Below are positions 38,085-49,240 of a stretch of DNA of 64,000 bases, one piece after another; position 1 is the first letter of the stretch; every line of letters begins with the position of its first letter. The position numbers and the translations under genes were made by a program. A model generated the notes under the pieces. The model was not told where the DNA came from, made no database searches, and saw nothing but the letters and a program-made list of their open reading frames with translations. The stretch comes from Cryphonectria parasitica EP155 (lineage: Eukaryota > Ascomycota > Sordariomycetes > Diaporthales > Cryphonectriaceae), in assembly GCF_011745365.1 (NCBI RefSeq), contig NW_024468914.1:2940228-3004227 (forward strand), read 5' to 3'.

Positions 38085-40078
38085 GTCAGATGGAGTGCCT
38101 GATCGCGTCAAGCCCGCGCGGGAAATCGATCGCCTTCCACAATTGTGCCAGACCTAAAAAGCACGGAGACTGCTAGGCCATAGCAGGCAGACCAGGAAGA
38201 GGAAGGGGCAAGGAGAGTTGTGCGGAAGTACCACAGGGTACGATGATGTCAAAGGCCTTTTTTCTCTTTCTCTTCCCCTTCCAAATCGCACCGAATACGA
38301 AACACAGGGCTGCTTGAGGGTGGCAATTTCCCGAGGATGTCTCGTAGGAAATGTGAAGAACTGCAAGGTCAAAAGGTAACGAGAAGCGCCACGGACAAGA
38401 ACAGAAAGAAAAAGGATTGCGAACGTTGTTTGGTCGAGGTTGTGGTCGTCACAAGTTTGGGTTCAGGTTCCAAGCTGCTAATGGGTTCACGTCGTTGTTG
38501 GCTCTCAGCTCCCCTAAATTTTGGGTGCGCGCTCCTCTGAAAAGCGTGTCTTAGTATGTTAACTTGCGCTTTGGCTTTGACGTGAGCTGTAGCTCCGGCA
38601 GGGGTGTAGGGATCAGGGGTAAGGGTCAAGGGCGGGATAACCCCACCATGGAGTGAGGGCATGGCATTACTGTAGTAGTGATGGCTTGCCGCCAGGCACA
38701 CCAGGCCTAAAGGTGAGACCTGCCTGTCAACTTGTCAATTGTCAATGGTCAGCTCCGCCTTTGATGAATTAAGAACAAAGGGCAGTTCCTAGAATGGTGG
38801 CAAAATTCTAGAATGTCTCCCTGGAGCTCAGCTCTCAGCGCTGCTAGGTAAAACAAGTCATTCAGGCATGTCACATATACTATATTATTCTTTTCCTGCT
38901 TGCTTGAAAGAAGATGGTAACAAGGATCAGTTTCTGGCCCAACTGACGAGGGGTAACCAGAAGTCGCCAATATCTTTGGTATATTTCCATGAGGAAAAAA
39001 GAAAATAAACATCGATATGGCTACACAGCAATTACAACTAGCAAAACAGCCAAAAAAGATAAATCATATCGACTAAGTACTTTGAACAATAATACTCACA
39101 AGTGTGAACATGCTGTGGAAGCCAAATCTGAGGGCTGACGCTGGTTGATTCACAAGGCTGACGCCTGAAGCCCTGTACAACGTATTCAGTATTGGCAGGA
39201 TTCATAACGATCTTTGTCTACGCCAGACAAAACTAAGCTACCCAAGCACCTGAAAGGGTAGGCTGCAGTCGTTTCTGAATGATTCTCTGTTTATTCAAGT
39301 AAACCCTCTAAAAGCAGCGTCTTTGCAAGCTTGCTACACCTGTTCCAGCTTGCGCGAAGCTCAAAAAGAGGCGATTCCCTCTGAGGCGCTCTGGCCCTGT
39401 GGAAATGCTGTTCTCACTGAAGCAAATTTCGGGCTCGCCTGGACCTTTTTGCACAGGAAACCGGACAACGGAAGCCTCATCCATTCGTATAATTCTTCAT
39501 GATTTGGACAGCGCCAGTGGGCCACTTATACATACGTAGCCATTCATGGCTCGAGCCATCAGTTCTTATGGTGGTAACAGGAAGGGATGTGGCATTTCTG
39601 GTAAATGTGTTTGAATTTTGCCATTTACATGAGCGGTCCCTGCCGTAAATGGATGTAAGAATACAAATGGGGCTCATGGAGTGATGGTCAAGTCCGCCTT
39701 GGCTCGGGATAAGGCTCACCAAGCTCAGTCATACCAAGACCCGCCTTTTGATATACCAAAATACAAGACTTGGTTTCACCCCCCCCCTTCCCCTCTTTCT
39801 CAGACGCGCTGAATCTGCTTTAAAAGTGTCGGCAGAATATATGAGCAAGATCAGACCGAGAAGAACGAGCCGGGATATCACCGCAGCTCCCAGTCGGTTC
39901 AGAAGTTGGATCATCAACATTGTTTTTCCCAAGACCTTCGTCGCTGGCTACTTGGGTCGAGACGCGCAGCGTAGACGACGTACATCTTCTTAAACCAATA
40001 ACGAGTGAAGGTAAGACCCTCTCGACAATACGATCCGCAATGGATGTGAGCCCCCCACCCCCCGGGAGGCTAGACCAT
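38085..40078. other. 2-kb gene-free region, partly AT-rich
   Basis: Between the MSN5 start and the BOL2 stop. An AT-rich segment (about 38990-39100) and several short ORFs are present, none with domains. No repeat ends or transposase remnant recognised. Confidence 0.5.
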
Positions 40079-40478
40079 CTAGGCCGCAGTTCCCTCAACC
40101 TTTCCATCCACTGTTCCATCCAAAGGGGGCTCGACGGCAGCCGTAGCCTTCTCCCACTCCTGGGGCGTTTGGCACTTGGCAGTCCATGCGTGAATGGCGG
40201 CAATTTCCTCCTTGAGTGCCGAGTTCACAAGACGGTGCCTCTTGAGTGAGTTCTTTGCGGCAAATTCAGGCGAGACAATGAGGACAGAGAAGGCCTGACC
40301 GCAACCGCCTGTATAAATGAAGAAAAAAATATCATGTCAGCAGGGAGAGCACCTGAGGTTTGACGGGCGGATGTTGTGATGACAGACCAGACATATCTGT
40401 GATTTCAACATAAACAGCGTTGAGCCGCGCAGCGATGGCGGCCTTGAGCGACTCCTCCGAGATAGCTTGAGCGCCCAT
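40079..40478 (-). CDS. BOL2: BolA-like protein 2 (Fra2/Bol2), cytosolic Fe-S signalling
   Basis: Two exons, 40478-40388 and 40308-40079, give 106 residues. The donor is GTCTGT, and the join completes a Gly codon in DMSGGCGQAFSV, the Fra2/Bol2 signature with its cysteine (Cys33). Then come VSPEFAAKNSLKRHRLVN and ALKEEIAAIHAW, with the conserved His residues that take part in the shared [2Fe-2S] site with a CGFS monothiol glutaredoxin. In yeast the Fra2-Grx3/4 complex reports iron status to Aft1; in moulds the partner pathway differs, but the Grx complex is conserved. The family is small, so length agrees. The tail after residue 85 (AAVEPPLDGTVDGKVEG) is extra compared with yeast. Confidence 0.93.
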
Positions 40479-40996
40479 AGTCGATGCAGTACTTAATTAT
40501 TGGGGCTGCTATGACAAGCGTAAGAGGCAATTCGGTAAGTCTGGGCGTGCGTGGCAAAGATTGATGAGGTGGTTGATTTGTGAGCAAAGCAGCTCGGCGC
40601 GATTTGTCACCGAGATACGGAACCAAATCGCTTTTCTTGCGGTTGCGAGGTAAGTACTGTGCTGTAGCTAGGCAGATGGCTGCAGGGCTTGATCTAAAGC
40701 AAAAATATCAGAGAAGTCTAGTCAAAAAAATGTGGTCAGTTATGGCATGTAACGTATTCGAGATTTCAAGACGGGCGCCGAGGAATCAAGTGCAAGCGGG
40801 CCGTGTGTAGTGACTTCACGACCCTGTAGTCAAATATAACGTTGTTAGTAGTAGAAATATGCTACTACCGAGCAAAGCGAACTTATTACCCCGTCTATTG
40901 CATGTTACCCCAAGCTGACATAGCTTGCGCTTTTGATGACTTGGACAACCAACCAAACCTCTTCTCAGTCTTTCTGTTGGTTCTGAATGCTGCCAA
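40479..40996. promoter_or_regulatory. Shared divergent promoter BOL2 / NIF3
   Basis: 518 bp between divergent start codons. No specific binding sites recognised. Confidence 0.45.
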
Positions 40997-42259
40997 ATGT
41001 CTTACAGATTGGCATCTCTTGTCCCATTCACCATTCGCGTGCCTCGTACAGTCTTGCCCATCCACCAATCACTCACCCGTCTTACGGCTACACGAACTGC
41101 ATTGCATCAACGGAAATTTCACTTGAGCGCTACGGCAGCGTGTGTCTCCAAAAGCAGCATCCCAGCTATGGCATCCAGCACCAACCAGGTGCCTCAAAAT
41201 GCACCTTTCACACAAACTGTGGCGCGCGCAATGAGGGCACTGTAAGAGCAGAACCATATCCCCTCATTCCCTGCCAGGATCGGTCACATGTGCTAACGGC
41301 GGGGCCAAGATATCCAGAGGAGCTAGCCGACCGGGCATGGGATAACGTGGGCCTTCTACTTGGAAACATGGACGAGCAGGGCCAGCGATCTTTGGGTCTT
41401 GATGTTACGCCGGAAGAGAAGACGGTGCTCCTCACAAACGACCTCACTCCTGCGGTCGCAGACGAAGCTGTGAGGCAGAAGGCATCCGTCGTCGTGAGCT
41501 ATCGTGCGTTTTACTCCACCAAAGCAAATCGCCAACATTGAGTTCGAGAACTGACTTTCATGATCTTTCTTCTCCACAGACCCATTCATCTTCAGAGGAC
41601 TCAAGTCCGTAGATGTGACAGATCCCCAGCAGCGGATCCTTCTGCAGCTAGCCCAGAGAAACATCGCCGTTTACTGCCCTCACACGGCGGTCGATGCTGT
41701 CCCTGGGGGCCTGAACGACTGGCTTGCAGATATGCTCTGCGGTCCCTCTGGCGACAAGGCACGCTCCGTCGCCCAGCCTACATCAGCACCGCCTCCTGCC
41801 GGTTTCGAGGGGTCCGGATACGGCAGAACCGTGGAATTCGCCCAGCCGGTGCTCGTGACCGAGCTTGTCCGCCGCCTTGCCACGGGACTCGGTGGTCTCA
41901 AATACTTCATGGTGGCTGCTCCCAAGCAGCCTGACCCTTCAGCGAGGCGCGTGCAGTCCGCCGCGGTGTGTGCTGGGTCTGGATGGGATGTGCTCAAGAA
42001 CTGCGCCGTGGATGTCTTGGTGACAGGGGAGATGAGCCATCACAATGCGCTGCGTGCCGTCATGGAGAATAAAGTTGTCATCACTGTGTTCCACAGCAAC
42101 TCAGAGCGGGCATATCTGCGCCAGATAATGCAACCAGCTCTGGAGGCGCAACTTCGAAAGTCGGGCGAGGCGGCAAAGGTCCTGGTCAGCGGTGTCGACG
42201 CGGATCCCTTCGAGATATGGGACGTCGATAATCTTGGCACTGCTGAGCCAGTGTCATAA
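40997..42259 (+). CDS. NIF3: NIF3/YbgI-family protein (GTP cyclohydrolase I type 2-like fold)
   Basis: Three exons, 40997-41241, 41310-41503 and 41580-42259, give 372 residues. The first 57 residues (SYRLASLVPFTIRVPRTVL, TATRTALHQRKFHLSATAA) are basic, hydroxylated and acid-free, as in a mitochondrial presequence. A second in-frame ATG at 41168 (MASSTNQVPQNA) would give a form without it. Core motifs: PEELADRAWDNVGLLLG, then VVVSYHPFIFRG (metal-binding His, restored by the second splice), CPHTAVDAVPGGLNDWLA, VLVTGEMSHHNALRAV and FHSNSERAYL. These are the di-metal site residues of the family. The biochemical role of NIF3 proteins is still unclear; the yeast protein interacts with Ngg1. Confidence 0.92.
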
Positions 42260-42295
42260 TGAGCGCAGGTCGTGAAGATAGCATCAACGAAAAGA

Positions 42296-42312
42296 GGGGG
42301 GGGGGGGGGGGG
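42296..42312 (+). repeat. G17 homopolymer between convergent genes
   Basis: Seventeen consecutive G residues in the 107-bp space between the NIF3 and VPS51 stop codons, so it lies in the 3'UTR of NIF3 RNA and as a C-run in VPS51 RNA or its downstream flank. Confidence 0.85.
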
Positions 42313-42366
42313 AAGAGTATCAGATTATAAGATTCTTTTTGTTCTTCATTTTTGGTCCATGATTCT

Positions 42367-43343
42367 TTACGTTTCAGGGGCAGTTTCATCTTTCAGGGCT
42401 GCTTCTCCTTCTGCCAGACATACATCAATATCTGCGCCCCCAAGCCCCCGTTCCTTCCATCTCAGGAGTAATTGTCTGGGTAGCCTCCATGCCTCTTCCG
42501 CTTCTTCCGTCTTGCCCGCCTGTGCCAGTGCTCGGATCCGCTCGGGGGCTTCGAGCACCTCGCTGACAAGCTCCTTGGTCCTCGTCTTCTTCGCCCGATC
42601 CTCGTATGCTTTCGTGCTGTCCTCGGGTTTGGAGGCCGACTTGCGCAGTGATTCTCGAATTGACGAAGCTTGTGAGTAGATTTGGGCTATCGCTGGGTCC
42701 AATGTGGAGGCCATAGGGTTCAATGGGTCCATGTTGGCACGCATCTTTGATGGGAGAGGGAAGAACGCCAGGTCAGCAAGCATTTCCGGAAGTGGAAACA
42801 TGCAGTCAAAAGGATCAAAGACGGTGTGCAATTGCCTACCTTGCGTATCGTCTCGGTCGCGGTGATCAATTTGCTATAATTATCATAAACCAACGCCTTC
42901 TTCTCGGCTCCCAGCGCCCGTATCTCTCCTAGCACTCTCGTGTATGTCCGCAGCAGCTCATCCAGACTGCTTTCCTGCAGCTTGGCCTTTACGTAGGCGT
43001 CGGCGTCGAACCCGGCGGCATCGATCTCCGACAAGGGGACCTCCGAGTAGGACGTCTCAGCCGCGTCTCCGACCGAGTCTGTGTCGGTGACTTCGAGGAG
43101 CGGAGGCGCAGCAGATGCGGCAGACGTCTTCTTCAGATTGTAGTACTCACGCAAGGCGGCGCGGTTGTTTCTCTTGTTGGGGGCCGGCTGGAAGGGTCCG
43201 CTGCCCGGGATGGGCGAGCTGGTGGCGGAGCGGGGGATGTCGAGACTGGGGCGTGCGGAGGATGTGGGAGTCGCGATAGCTTGAGAGGAGTTGGTCCGGC
43301 GAAAGGAGGACGTGGGATCCCGGGGCGAGGCTATCGTGGACAT
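42367..43343 (-). CDS. VPS51: GARP complex subunit Vps51
   Basis: Two exons, 43343-42840 and 42744-42367, give 293 residues. After a Ser/Pro-rich N-terminus come the family blocks: NRAALREYYNLKK (about 60-73), FDADAYVKAKLQESSLDELL, then LGAEKKALVYDNYSKLITATETIRKMRANMD. The last string is interrupted by the intron right after TIRK and restored exactly by it. The C-terminal part is charged and helical. Vps51 joins Vps52, Vps53 and Vps54 in the tethering complex that captures endosome-derived vesicles at the trans-Golgi and binds the SNARE Tlg1. Fungal members are short like this one. It is convergent with NIF3 and divergent from RMI1. Confidence 0.9.
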
Positions 43344-44026
43344 GGCGGAGAGCTGGTTGCAGAATTATTGGGGGAGGACGGAAGGAAAACAAAATTATAA
43401 TAACACACACACAAAAATTAGCAGTTGAGAATATTGTTTCCTGTTATTCTGGAACCTGTCCAGAAATGCTGGTCAAGTGCCCCAAAGCGAGTAAGCAAGT
43501 ATCCAAAAGGTCATGAGGATCGAGGGATAGTTGAATGTTGTCAGTTGGCATTCATGTCGTACCCTCGATAATCAGCGTGTCGATAAGCTAGGGCCAGGGA
43601 TGCATCCTAGCATTAATATTCGATTATCCGAGCCGCCCCCCCCCCCACCCATCAATCAAGAAAGGTACTGCCGCACAGGATCATCATCCCAAGCTGAGTT
43701 GGTGCAATTCCCTATCTCTCTCTGTGCGTAATAAGTAGTCGAATTTCATCCCCAACGAATAGAGGGAGGGAGGCTTCAATTCTGGAGAGGCAATGGGATT
43801 CGGACTTCAACACGTCGGCAGTTGACGATTCGATCGGGTGCAAACTAAGTAAGGGGGCAGAGGGCAAACGACGTCGGCAACTTTCGAATGCTTGACCACC
43901 AAAGACGGGCAGACACATAGCAGATTCCCACCGTATCGACACGAGCGGAATGGTGAAGATGAGATACTATAATTCTTCTCCAGAAAAGTAACGTCGAGGT
44001 CGTCTCTTGAGAAAACAGCTGCCACG
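43344..44026. promoter_or_regulatory. Divergent upstream region VPS51 / RMI1
   Basis: 683 bp between divergent start codons. Contains an (AC)n run near 43405 and a C10 tract at about 43627-43636. No operator recognised. Confidence 0.45.
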
Positions 44027-44755
44027 ATGAGTCTGGCATCCCAGATTCTCACGCAGCTCCAGCCTCATCACATCCCACCACCCTCTCAAGAATGGCTGCA
44101 GACGCTCGTCTCCTCGCGGAACCCACCACCGCCTCTCAACTCACTGGTCATGACCGCCAAGACGCGTCTTCTCGCGTCAGATCTGACCACGCCAGGCCTG
44201 CTGGACGCAGCCAAGATCCCCACAATCTGTCTTCCCGAGGGTGTCGCCGCACCAACCGTCAAGGAGACCCGCCTCGGTACCGATGTTTACGTCCAGGTCG
44301 TCGACATTGAAAACCTGTCAAAGAGCCGGTGGGACCAGGTCGAGGCACTGGAAGCTATTGAGAGGGGGGAACAGACACGAGGGCGTGAAGTGATTCGCCT
44401 CCCTGTTGGTGGTTCAGAGGGAGACGAGCTGGCCGCCAGGAGGGAGGGCGGGACAACCACCCAGGCCGACAATGCAGGGGCGTCGAGGAACGTTACGCAT
44501 CGACTGCTACTTCAGGACTGCAGGAGGCAGCAAGTCTACGGTCTCGAGCTTGTCCGGCTGCCAGAGATTACCATTGGTTCCCTCAATATAGGATCCAAGA
44601 TTTTGCTCAAAAAAGGCACCATCGTGTCTAGAGGAGTCATCATGTTGGAGCCCAGCAGCTGCCAGTTTCTGGGCGGAAAAGTCGATGCATGGCACAAGGC
44701 GTGGACGAGTGGGCTTCTCGCCAGGCTTAGGGAAGCGGCTCGTGCTGGAGACTGA
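44027..44755 (+). CDS. RMI1: RecQ-mediated genome instability protein 1
   Basis: A single exon of 242 residues. The N-terminal helical part (ASQILTQLQPHHIPPPSQEWLQTL) is followed by the OB-fold: DVYVQVVDIENLSKSRWDQVEALE, then RLLLQDCRRQQVYGLELVRLPEI, LNIGSKILLKKGTIVSRGVIMLEPSSCQFLGGKVDAW. These match the Rmi1 OB-fold core. Length is that of fungal Rmi1, much shorter than the human protein. Rmi1 stabilises Top3 and works with the RecQ helicase Sgs1 to dissolve double Holliday junctions in the nucleus. It lies 195 bp from the convergent SKI3 stop. Confidence 0.9.
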   Translation: MSLASQILTQLQPHHIPPPSQEWLQTLVSSRNPPPPLNSLVMTAKTRLLASDLTTPGLLDAAKIPTICLPEGVAAPTVKETRLGTDVYVQVVDIENLSKSRWDQVEALEAIERGEQTRGREVIRLPVGGSEGDELAARREGGTTTQADNAGASRNVTHRLLLQDCRRQQVYGLELVRLPEITIGSLNIGSKILLKKGTIVSRGVIMLEPSSCQFLGGKVDAWHKAWTSGLLARLREAARAGD

Positions 44756-44950
44756 AAGCTCGAGATAGTCTGGGCGCGATTAGAAAATCGAAATTACGTT
44801 CATCTTCGAGCTCATCAGGAGCCAAGCTTGACCCACATCGCCCTGGAACGTAGTACATATTTTAACCCTTGGACTCTCACCAACATTGTCTTGCCTTTCT
44901 AACGGTGATCTTGTATTTGAATTCGCATGACGGTGACTATTTACTTACAT

Positions 44951-47900
44951 CTACGAAACACGCACGGCCTTCACCAGACCTTGCCATGCCTGGTCTGACC
45001 AAGGTGCAAACATGATGCTGATCTGAGCATCCGCGGACTTGCCAGTCACAGCATATGTATCAGCCAAATCCTCTGCGCCTAGCTCGCCCTTGGGTGGAAC
45101 GGCCTGATTTGCCACTGTGACTGCGAGCTCTCGAGGGTACTCGTGATCTGCGTCAGCCACGTCCCCAAGATGAGTCCAGCCGTGGGGGAGGTGTGGACAC
45201 AGCATAATATCCGTCTGCGCCTGTGATAAAAGAGCCTCATGTGCGTCCTTTCCTGAGAGCGCTGCCACCGACTGGAGAACCCCTCCGATTTGGAACTGTT
45301 CTGCAGGCGATGTCTTCTCGTGGGTGCGCAAACCTTCGAGCTCCGAGATCACAGCCTCGAGGCTCTCTTCGTCTTGATCCAGGATAGCAATGACACCTAG
45401 GAGAAGGACCGACTGTACATGGTCGGGTCGCTGCTCAACCACATCAAAAAGCACGGATCGAGCCCTCTCCCGGGCCTCTTCGGAGCCGGTAGCCCAGAGA
45501 ACTTGCGCAAGAAGACATACAGCGTCGGGATTATTGTCTGACTCCTGCAAGGCCGAGTCGAAGTAAACCACCGCCTGAGCAACTTCCTTCTTGTAATAAT
45601 AAGCCAGACCCACGGTCAAGTGCGCAGATAGCCTCGTTTTCCTTCGCTCCTCCGTCGTCAGCTCGTTGTCTGACTCATCACTACTGAGCTGCAGAGCCAT
45701 CTCTCCGCAATCGACAGCTTTCTCGTATGATTCTGTGGCCAAATAAGCTCTTGCGAGATCTGCCTTTGCCATCGCAAACCTCTTGAGAGACTGAGGGGAT
45801 TCAGTCACTTCGTAATCCCCCTCTAATCTGGAGCAGATCTCCTCCAAAGTCACGACGGACTTTTGTGTGTCGTAAGTCCGCTCCTGAAACAGCGTGCAGA
45901 GGTGCCCATATGCAAGTTCCTGAGGTTTGAGGGCCCGCAGCTGGCCCAGAGCAAAGATGGACTGAATGAGAGGTGTGACTCTGAGGCTGGACGGTGTCGC
46001 GAGAACGTGGTCGAACATTGACAGCGAGTAGTGCTGCCTAGAGGCCAGTGAGGAAGACTCGGCTATTTCCATAGCGTGCGTAAAAAGCCCACGTGCTTCC
46101 CTGACAGCCTCCTTGCTATCCTTGTGCGCAAGTAGAGCGACGAATCCTTGGCCCAGCCAAGCGTGGGCGCAATCAGGATCTGTCGATTGTGCCCGGGTGA
46201 ATGCCTCATTGGCAATAGTCAGATCGTTCTGGAGAAGACCCAGTGTGCCTAGATTGGTCCACGCCCGTGCATCCCGCTCGTTCAGGTGGAGACTGCGAAC
46301 AAAGGCATGTTGAGACACGGCAGGGTTGATCTGGCTGGTCGCTACGCCGAGCGCATTCCAGAACTCTGAGTTACCGGCTTCGAGTTCGATGGCGCGTTTG
46401 AAGCACCGGATGGCAGCTTTGAGGTACCTGCTGAATTTCTTCTTCAGGTTCTCTGGCAAGCACACATGAGCCCGGTGCTCGGCCCATCCCAGGTTATAGA
46501 AGGCCACACTCTGTGCATGTACATCATGCGCTGCCGCATGTATTGCACGCTTGTGTACAAGAATTGTCGCATGGATGGCGCGTGTGAGGTCGACGCCTAC
46601 CTTCTCATTATCCGGAAAGAGGCCACGTGCAAAGACAACCGTGTCGTCAACTCGATCAATGTCCTTCAACAACTCAAATTCTGACCTGTCCTCTCCGTCC
46701 CCAAGCAAGGTGTGGATGGCCTCAAGAGGAAGATCAGAAGCCCGACTTTGTGAACTGCTGAATACAGCACAGGAATCCGCCACCGCTTTCCAGAAGTTGA
46801 AGGTCTCCTTGGTGCCCTCTGGTGCGATGACGGCAAATGCCAAGGCGTCCTGCGCGGTGGTCACTGATTTGCCAAAGAAACCTTTCTCCAGATGATTCAT
46901 GGCGCTGTCGACCATGGTCTGCATGAGAGCGATGGCTACGCCTTCCTCGTCGGGCCTGCCCTGCATCACGTCCTGATACAGAGCAATCGCCTCGTCAAAT
47001 TCCCCAAGTTCACGCTTGATATTGGCAAGCATGAACTTGGTAAACCAGATCTCGCTGGGATCGATCGACTTGGACTGCTCTTCTTCCAGCCTCCGCGCAT
47101 TTTGAATTGCCTTGGTAGCCGACATGTAACGGCCAGAACTGTAGTAGCTTTCCCCGAGTCCAACCCAGGAATGGTAATCGTCTGGTGATATTCTGAGGGC
47201 AGCTTGAAACGAGGCTATGGCCTTGTGGAATTCTTGCTTGTGCAGCTCTGCAACACCGAGAGCTGAGAAGGGCCAGCTGATTCCCTTCCTCTTGGAGCCG
47301 GGAGGCGGTTTCACCTTGCCAGAATCCACAATACGCTGAGCAACAAGTTCGACCCGGTCCCAATCAGCCTCGTTGGCGAACGAGCGTGCAAGCCTCTCAG
47401 CAGAGATAATCTCTGAAGAGGAAAGTTCCACCGCCTTTTGGAAACACCTCCTGGCCCTCTTCGTGTCCCGAGCGTAATCGGCGTAATAGGTGCCCAAGCT
47501 GGTGTAAGCCGGTGCGAAAGTCAGGTTGCTCTTCAGGGCGTCCAAGAAGTATAGGTAAGCGCTGCCGGGGTCTCGGCTCTTCCGAGCAGCTTTGGACGTG
47601 TCCAGATTCCATATGCAGGCGCCTAGACGATATTGGGTCTGAGCCAGGAGGTCCTTGAAAGCGTCGCCCTTGGCAGCGACCAGCGGTAAACAGCGCTCCA
47701 GCTCAGCTGCGCTTGCAGCATAGTCGCCTTTGAGAGATTTAACCCAGGCTGCTTCCGACCGAACACGGAGATTTTCCGGATCCCTCTCTAGGGCTCGCTC
47801 TAGGAAGTCGACGGCTTCTCCGTATTCTTCCTCCTCCTCATAGATGAGACCCACGCCGATCAACGCCTTTGTTGATAATGGGTCCCTAGCCAAAACGCCA

Positions 47901-49240
47901 TCAAAGAGTGCTTTGGCTTCTTGGTGATGCCGCGGGGACTGCCAGAAAACTAGCGCCGTGGCAAGATGCAGATGGAAGATGTCCTTTGTGTTCTGGAAAT
48001 CCATGCCGGTTGTGGTCTGTCGCTCCTTGAGTAGGGCCATCGCCTTGCGGAGCATCTCAACGTTGGCTTCGTGCTCTTGCAAGGACTCATAGTACTCGGC
48101 GACAAGGCGGTAGGACAATAGAGACTGGGCGGTCAGTACGCCTTCCGACATCATGAGCAAGCGATCCTCTTCGGTCAGGGGAATGACATTGGTCGGGGCG
48201 CCGCCATCGTCATCGTCCTCACTATCGTCTTCAACTTGCTCGTCCTTGGTGACTGAATCGCCAGCAGGCTCCATTTTGGGAAATGCAGAGATCTCGCTGC
48301 TGAGGTAGGCCGTGATGACACTGCAAAGATCAGTGTCAGGAAAGAAGTTGCAGTAGTCTCTGAGCACCCCAGCGTCCCATTCTTTAGTTTCCTTGAAATC
48401 TCTCCAGTCGATGGTGATCTCCCAAGCGAGCCGGAAGGGATGCTTGATGATGACCATGTCTCCAGCCAGCTTGAGCACAACTTTAAGCTCCTCGGACTTC
48501 TGTGGGCCGGGAGGAAAGACAAGGAGCCGCTCATAACAGTGCTGCAGGAGCTTCTCCTCATAGTGGCGGCGGACATCATCGTCGGTGGACCAGTTTATAA
48601 TCTCCCGGTAGATCTGGCCTAGCCTACTGCCCCCAAGCACCTCACGCTTCACCTCCACGGTGACCTCGTTGACCCTGGCGCCGATTCTTGTCCTCCTCTC
48701 CCCAATAAGGGTGTTGATCTCCTTCTTCTCGTGGACCTCAAGGATCTTGGCGATGGTCTCGTATGTCTCTGCAGGGCGAGTACGGCCCTCGACTGCGGAA
48801 TAGACAGGGCTGTCGGGAAGTGTCAGGCTCAAGGCATCCACGTATTGGTGAGGGTCGCCATGAGTGCGAGCGAAACCAATAAAATCGTCGACAGTCTTTT
48901 GGTATTTGTAGGTCTGTTCCGAGTCTCTAAAGCTCTCAGCGAGTCGGATAGTTGCATTCTGGTAGTTTGCCAGCTTCTTGCCGCCCTGCCTCTCATAGAG
49001 CTTGACCAGACCCTGCCAGGCTGTAGCGTCACTTGGTTTCTGTTTGGCAGCAGCCTCGTACGTCTTCTCAGCCTCGTCTAGCCTGTCCTTCTTGTCAAAT
49101 GCAAAGGCCAAGAAGACGAGAGCGTTGTAATTTTTGGGATCCTTCTGGAGGAAGTCCTGGGCTCGTTCAATGGCGTCATCGAACTTCTGCTGCTTGATCG
49201 CATCGTTGATGGCCTTGAGGGCCGCCTTGGACGCTGACAT
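44951..49240 (-). CDS. SKI3: Superkiller protein 3, TPR scaffold of the Ski complex
   Basis: One 1429-residue frame without introns, almost exactly the length of yeast Ski3 (1432). It is built of TPR repeats throughout: for example IERAQDFLQKDPKNYNALV near the start, TKALIGVGLIYEEEEEYGEA, APAYTSLGTYYADYARD, YHSWVGLGESYYSSGRY, SEFWNALGVATSQINPAV and RDARAWTNLGTLGLLQND. An acidic insert (VEDDSEDDDDGG) lies near residue 335. The C-terminus keeps the less regular repeats seen in Ski3/TTC37. Ski3 holds the helicase Ski2 and two Ski8 copies in the cytoplasm and feeds mRNA to the exosome for 3'-5' decay, including non-stop decay. It is divergent from UTP22, another RNA gene, across 589 bp. Confidence 0.94.
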   Translation of the reverse strand: MSASKAALKAINDAIKQQKFDDAIERAQDFLQKDPKNYNALVFLAFAFDKKDRLDEAEKTYEAAAKQKPSDATAWQGLVKLYERQGGKKLANYQNATIRLAESFRDSEQTYKYQKTVDDFIGFARTHGDPHQYVDALSLTLPDSPVYSAVEGRTRPAETYETIAKILEVHEKKEINTLIGERRTRIGARVNEVTVEVKREVLGGSRLGQIYREIINWSTDDDVRRHYEEKLLQHCYERLLVFPPGPQKSEELKVVLKLAGDMVIIKHPFRLAWEITIDWRDFKETKEWDAGVLRDYCNFFPDTDLCSVITAYLSSEISAFPKMEPAGDSVTKDEQVEDDSEDDDDGGAPTNVIPLTEEDRLLMMSEGVLTAQSLLSYRLVAEYYESLQEHEANVEMLRKAMALLKERQTTTGMDFQNTKDIFHLHLATALVFWQSPRHHQEAKALFDGVLARDPLSTKALIGVGLIYEEEEEYGEAVDFLERALERDPENLRVRSEAAWVKSLKGDYAASAAELERCLPLVAAKGDAFKDLLAQTQYRLGACIWNLDTSKAARKSRDPGSAYLYFLDALKSNLTFAPAYTSLGTYYADYARDTKRARRCFQKAVELSSSEIISAERLARSFANEADWDRVELVAQRIVDSGKVKPPPGSKRKGISWPFSALGVAELHKQEFHKAIASFQAALRISPDDYHSWVGLGESYYSSGRYMSATKAIQNARRLEEEQSKSIDPSEIWFTKFMLANIKRELGEFDEAIALYQDVMQGRPDEEGVAIALMQTMVDSAMNHLEKGFFGKSVTTAQDALAFAVIAPEGTKETFNFWKAVADSCAVFSSSQSRASDLPLEAIHTLLGDGEDRSEFELLKDIDRVDDTVVFARGLFPDNEKVGVDLTRAIHATILVHKRAIHAAAHDVHAQSVAFYNLGWAEHRAHVCLPENLKKKFSRYLKAAIRCFKRAIELEAGNSEFWNALGVATSQINPAVSQHAFVRSLHLNERDARAWTNLGTLGLLQNDLTIANEAFTRAQSTDPDCAHAWLGQGFVALLAHKDSKEAVREARGLFTHAMEIAESSSLASRQHYSLSMFDHVLATPSSLRVTPLIQSIFALGQLRALKPQELAYGHLCTLFQERTYDTQKSVVTLEEICSRLEGDYEVTESPQSLKRFAMAKADLARAYLATESYEKAVDCGEMALQLSSDESDNELTTEERRKTRLSAHLTVGLAYYYKKEVAQAVVYFDSALQESDNNPDAVCLLAQVLWATGSEEARERARSVLFDVVEQRPDHVQSVLLLGVIAILDQDEESLEAVISELEGLRTHEKTSPAEQFQIGGVLQSVAALSGKDAHEALLSQAQTDIMLCPHLPHGWTHLGDVADADHEYPRELAVTVANQAVPPKGELGAEDLADTYAVTGKSADAQISIMFAPWSDQAWQGLVKAVRVS

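Noticed and set aside
38085..38111. N-terminal extension of MSN5 (TRSGTPSD)
   Set aside because: The frame starts with TTG; the first ATG is at 38084 and fits the family start.
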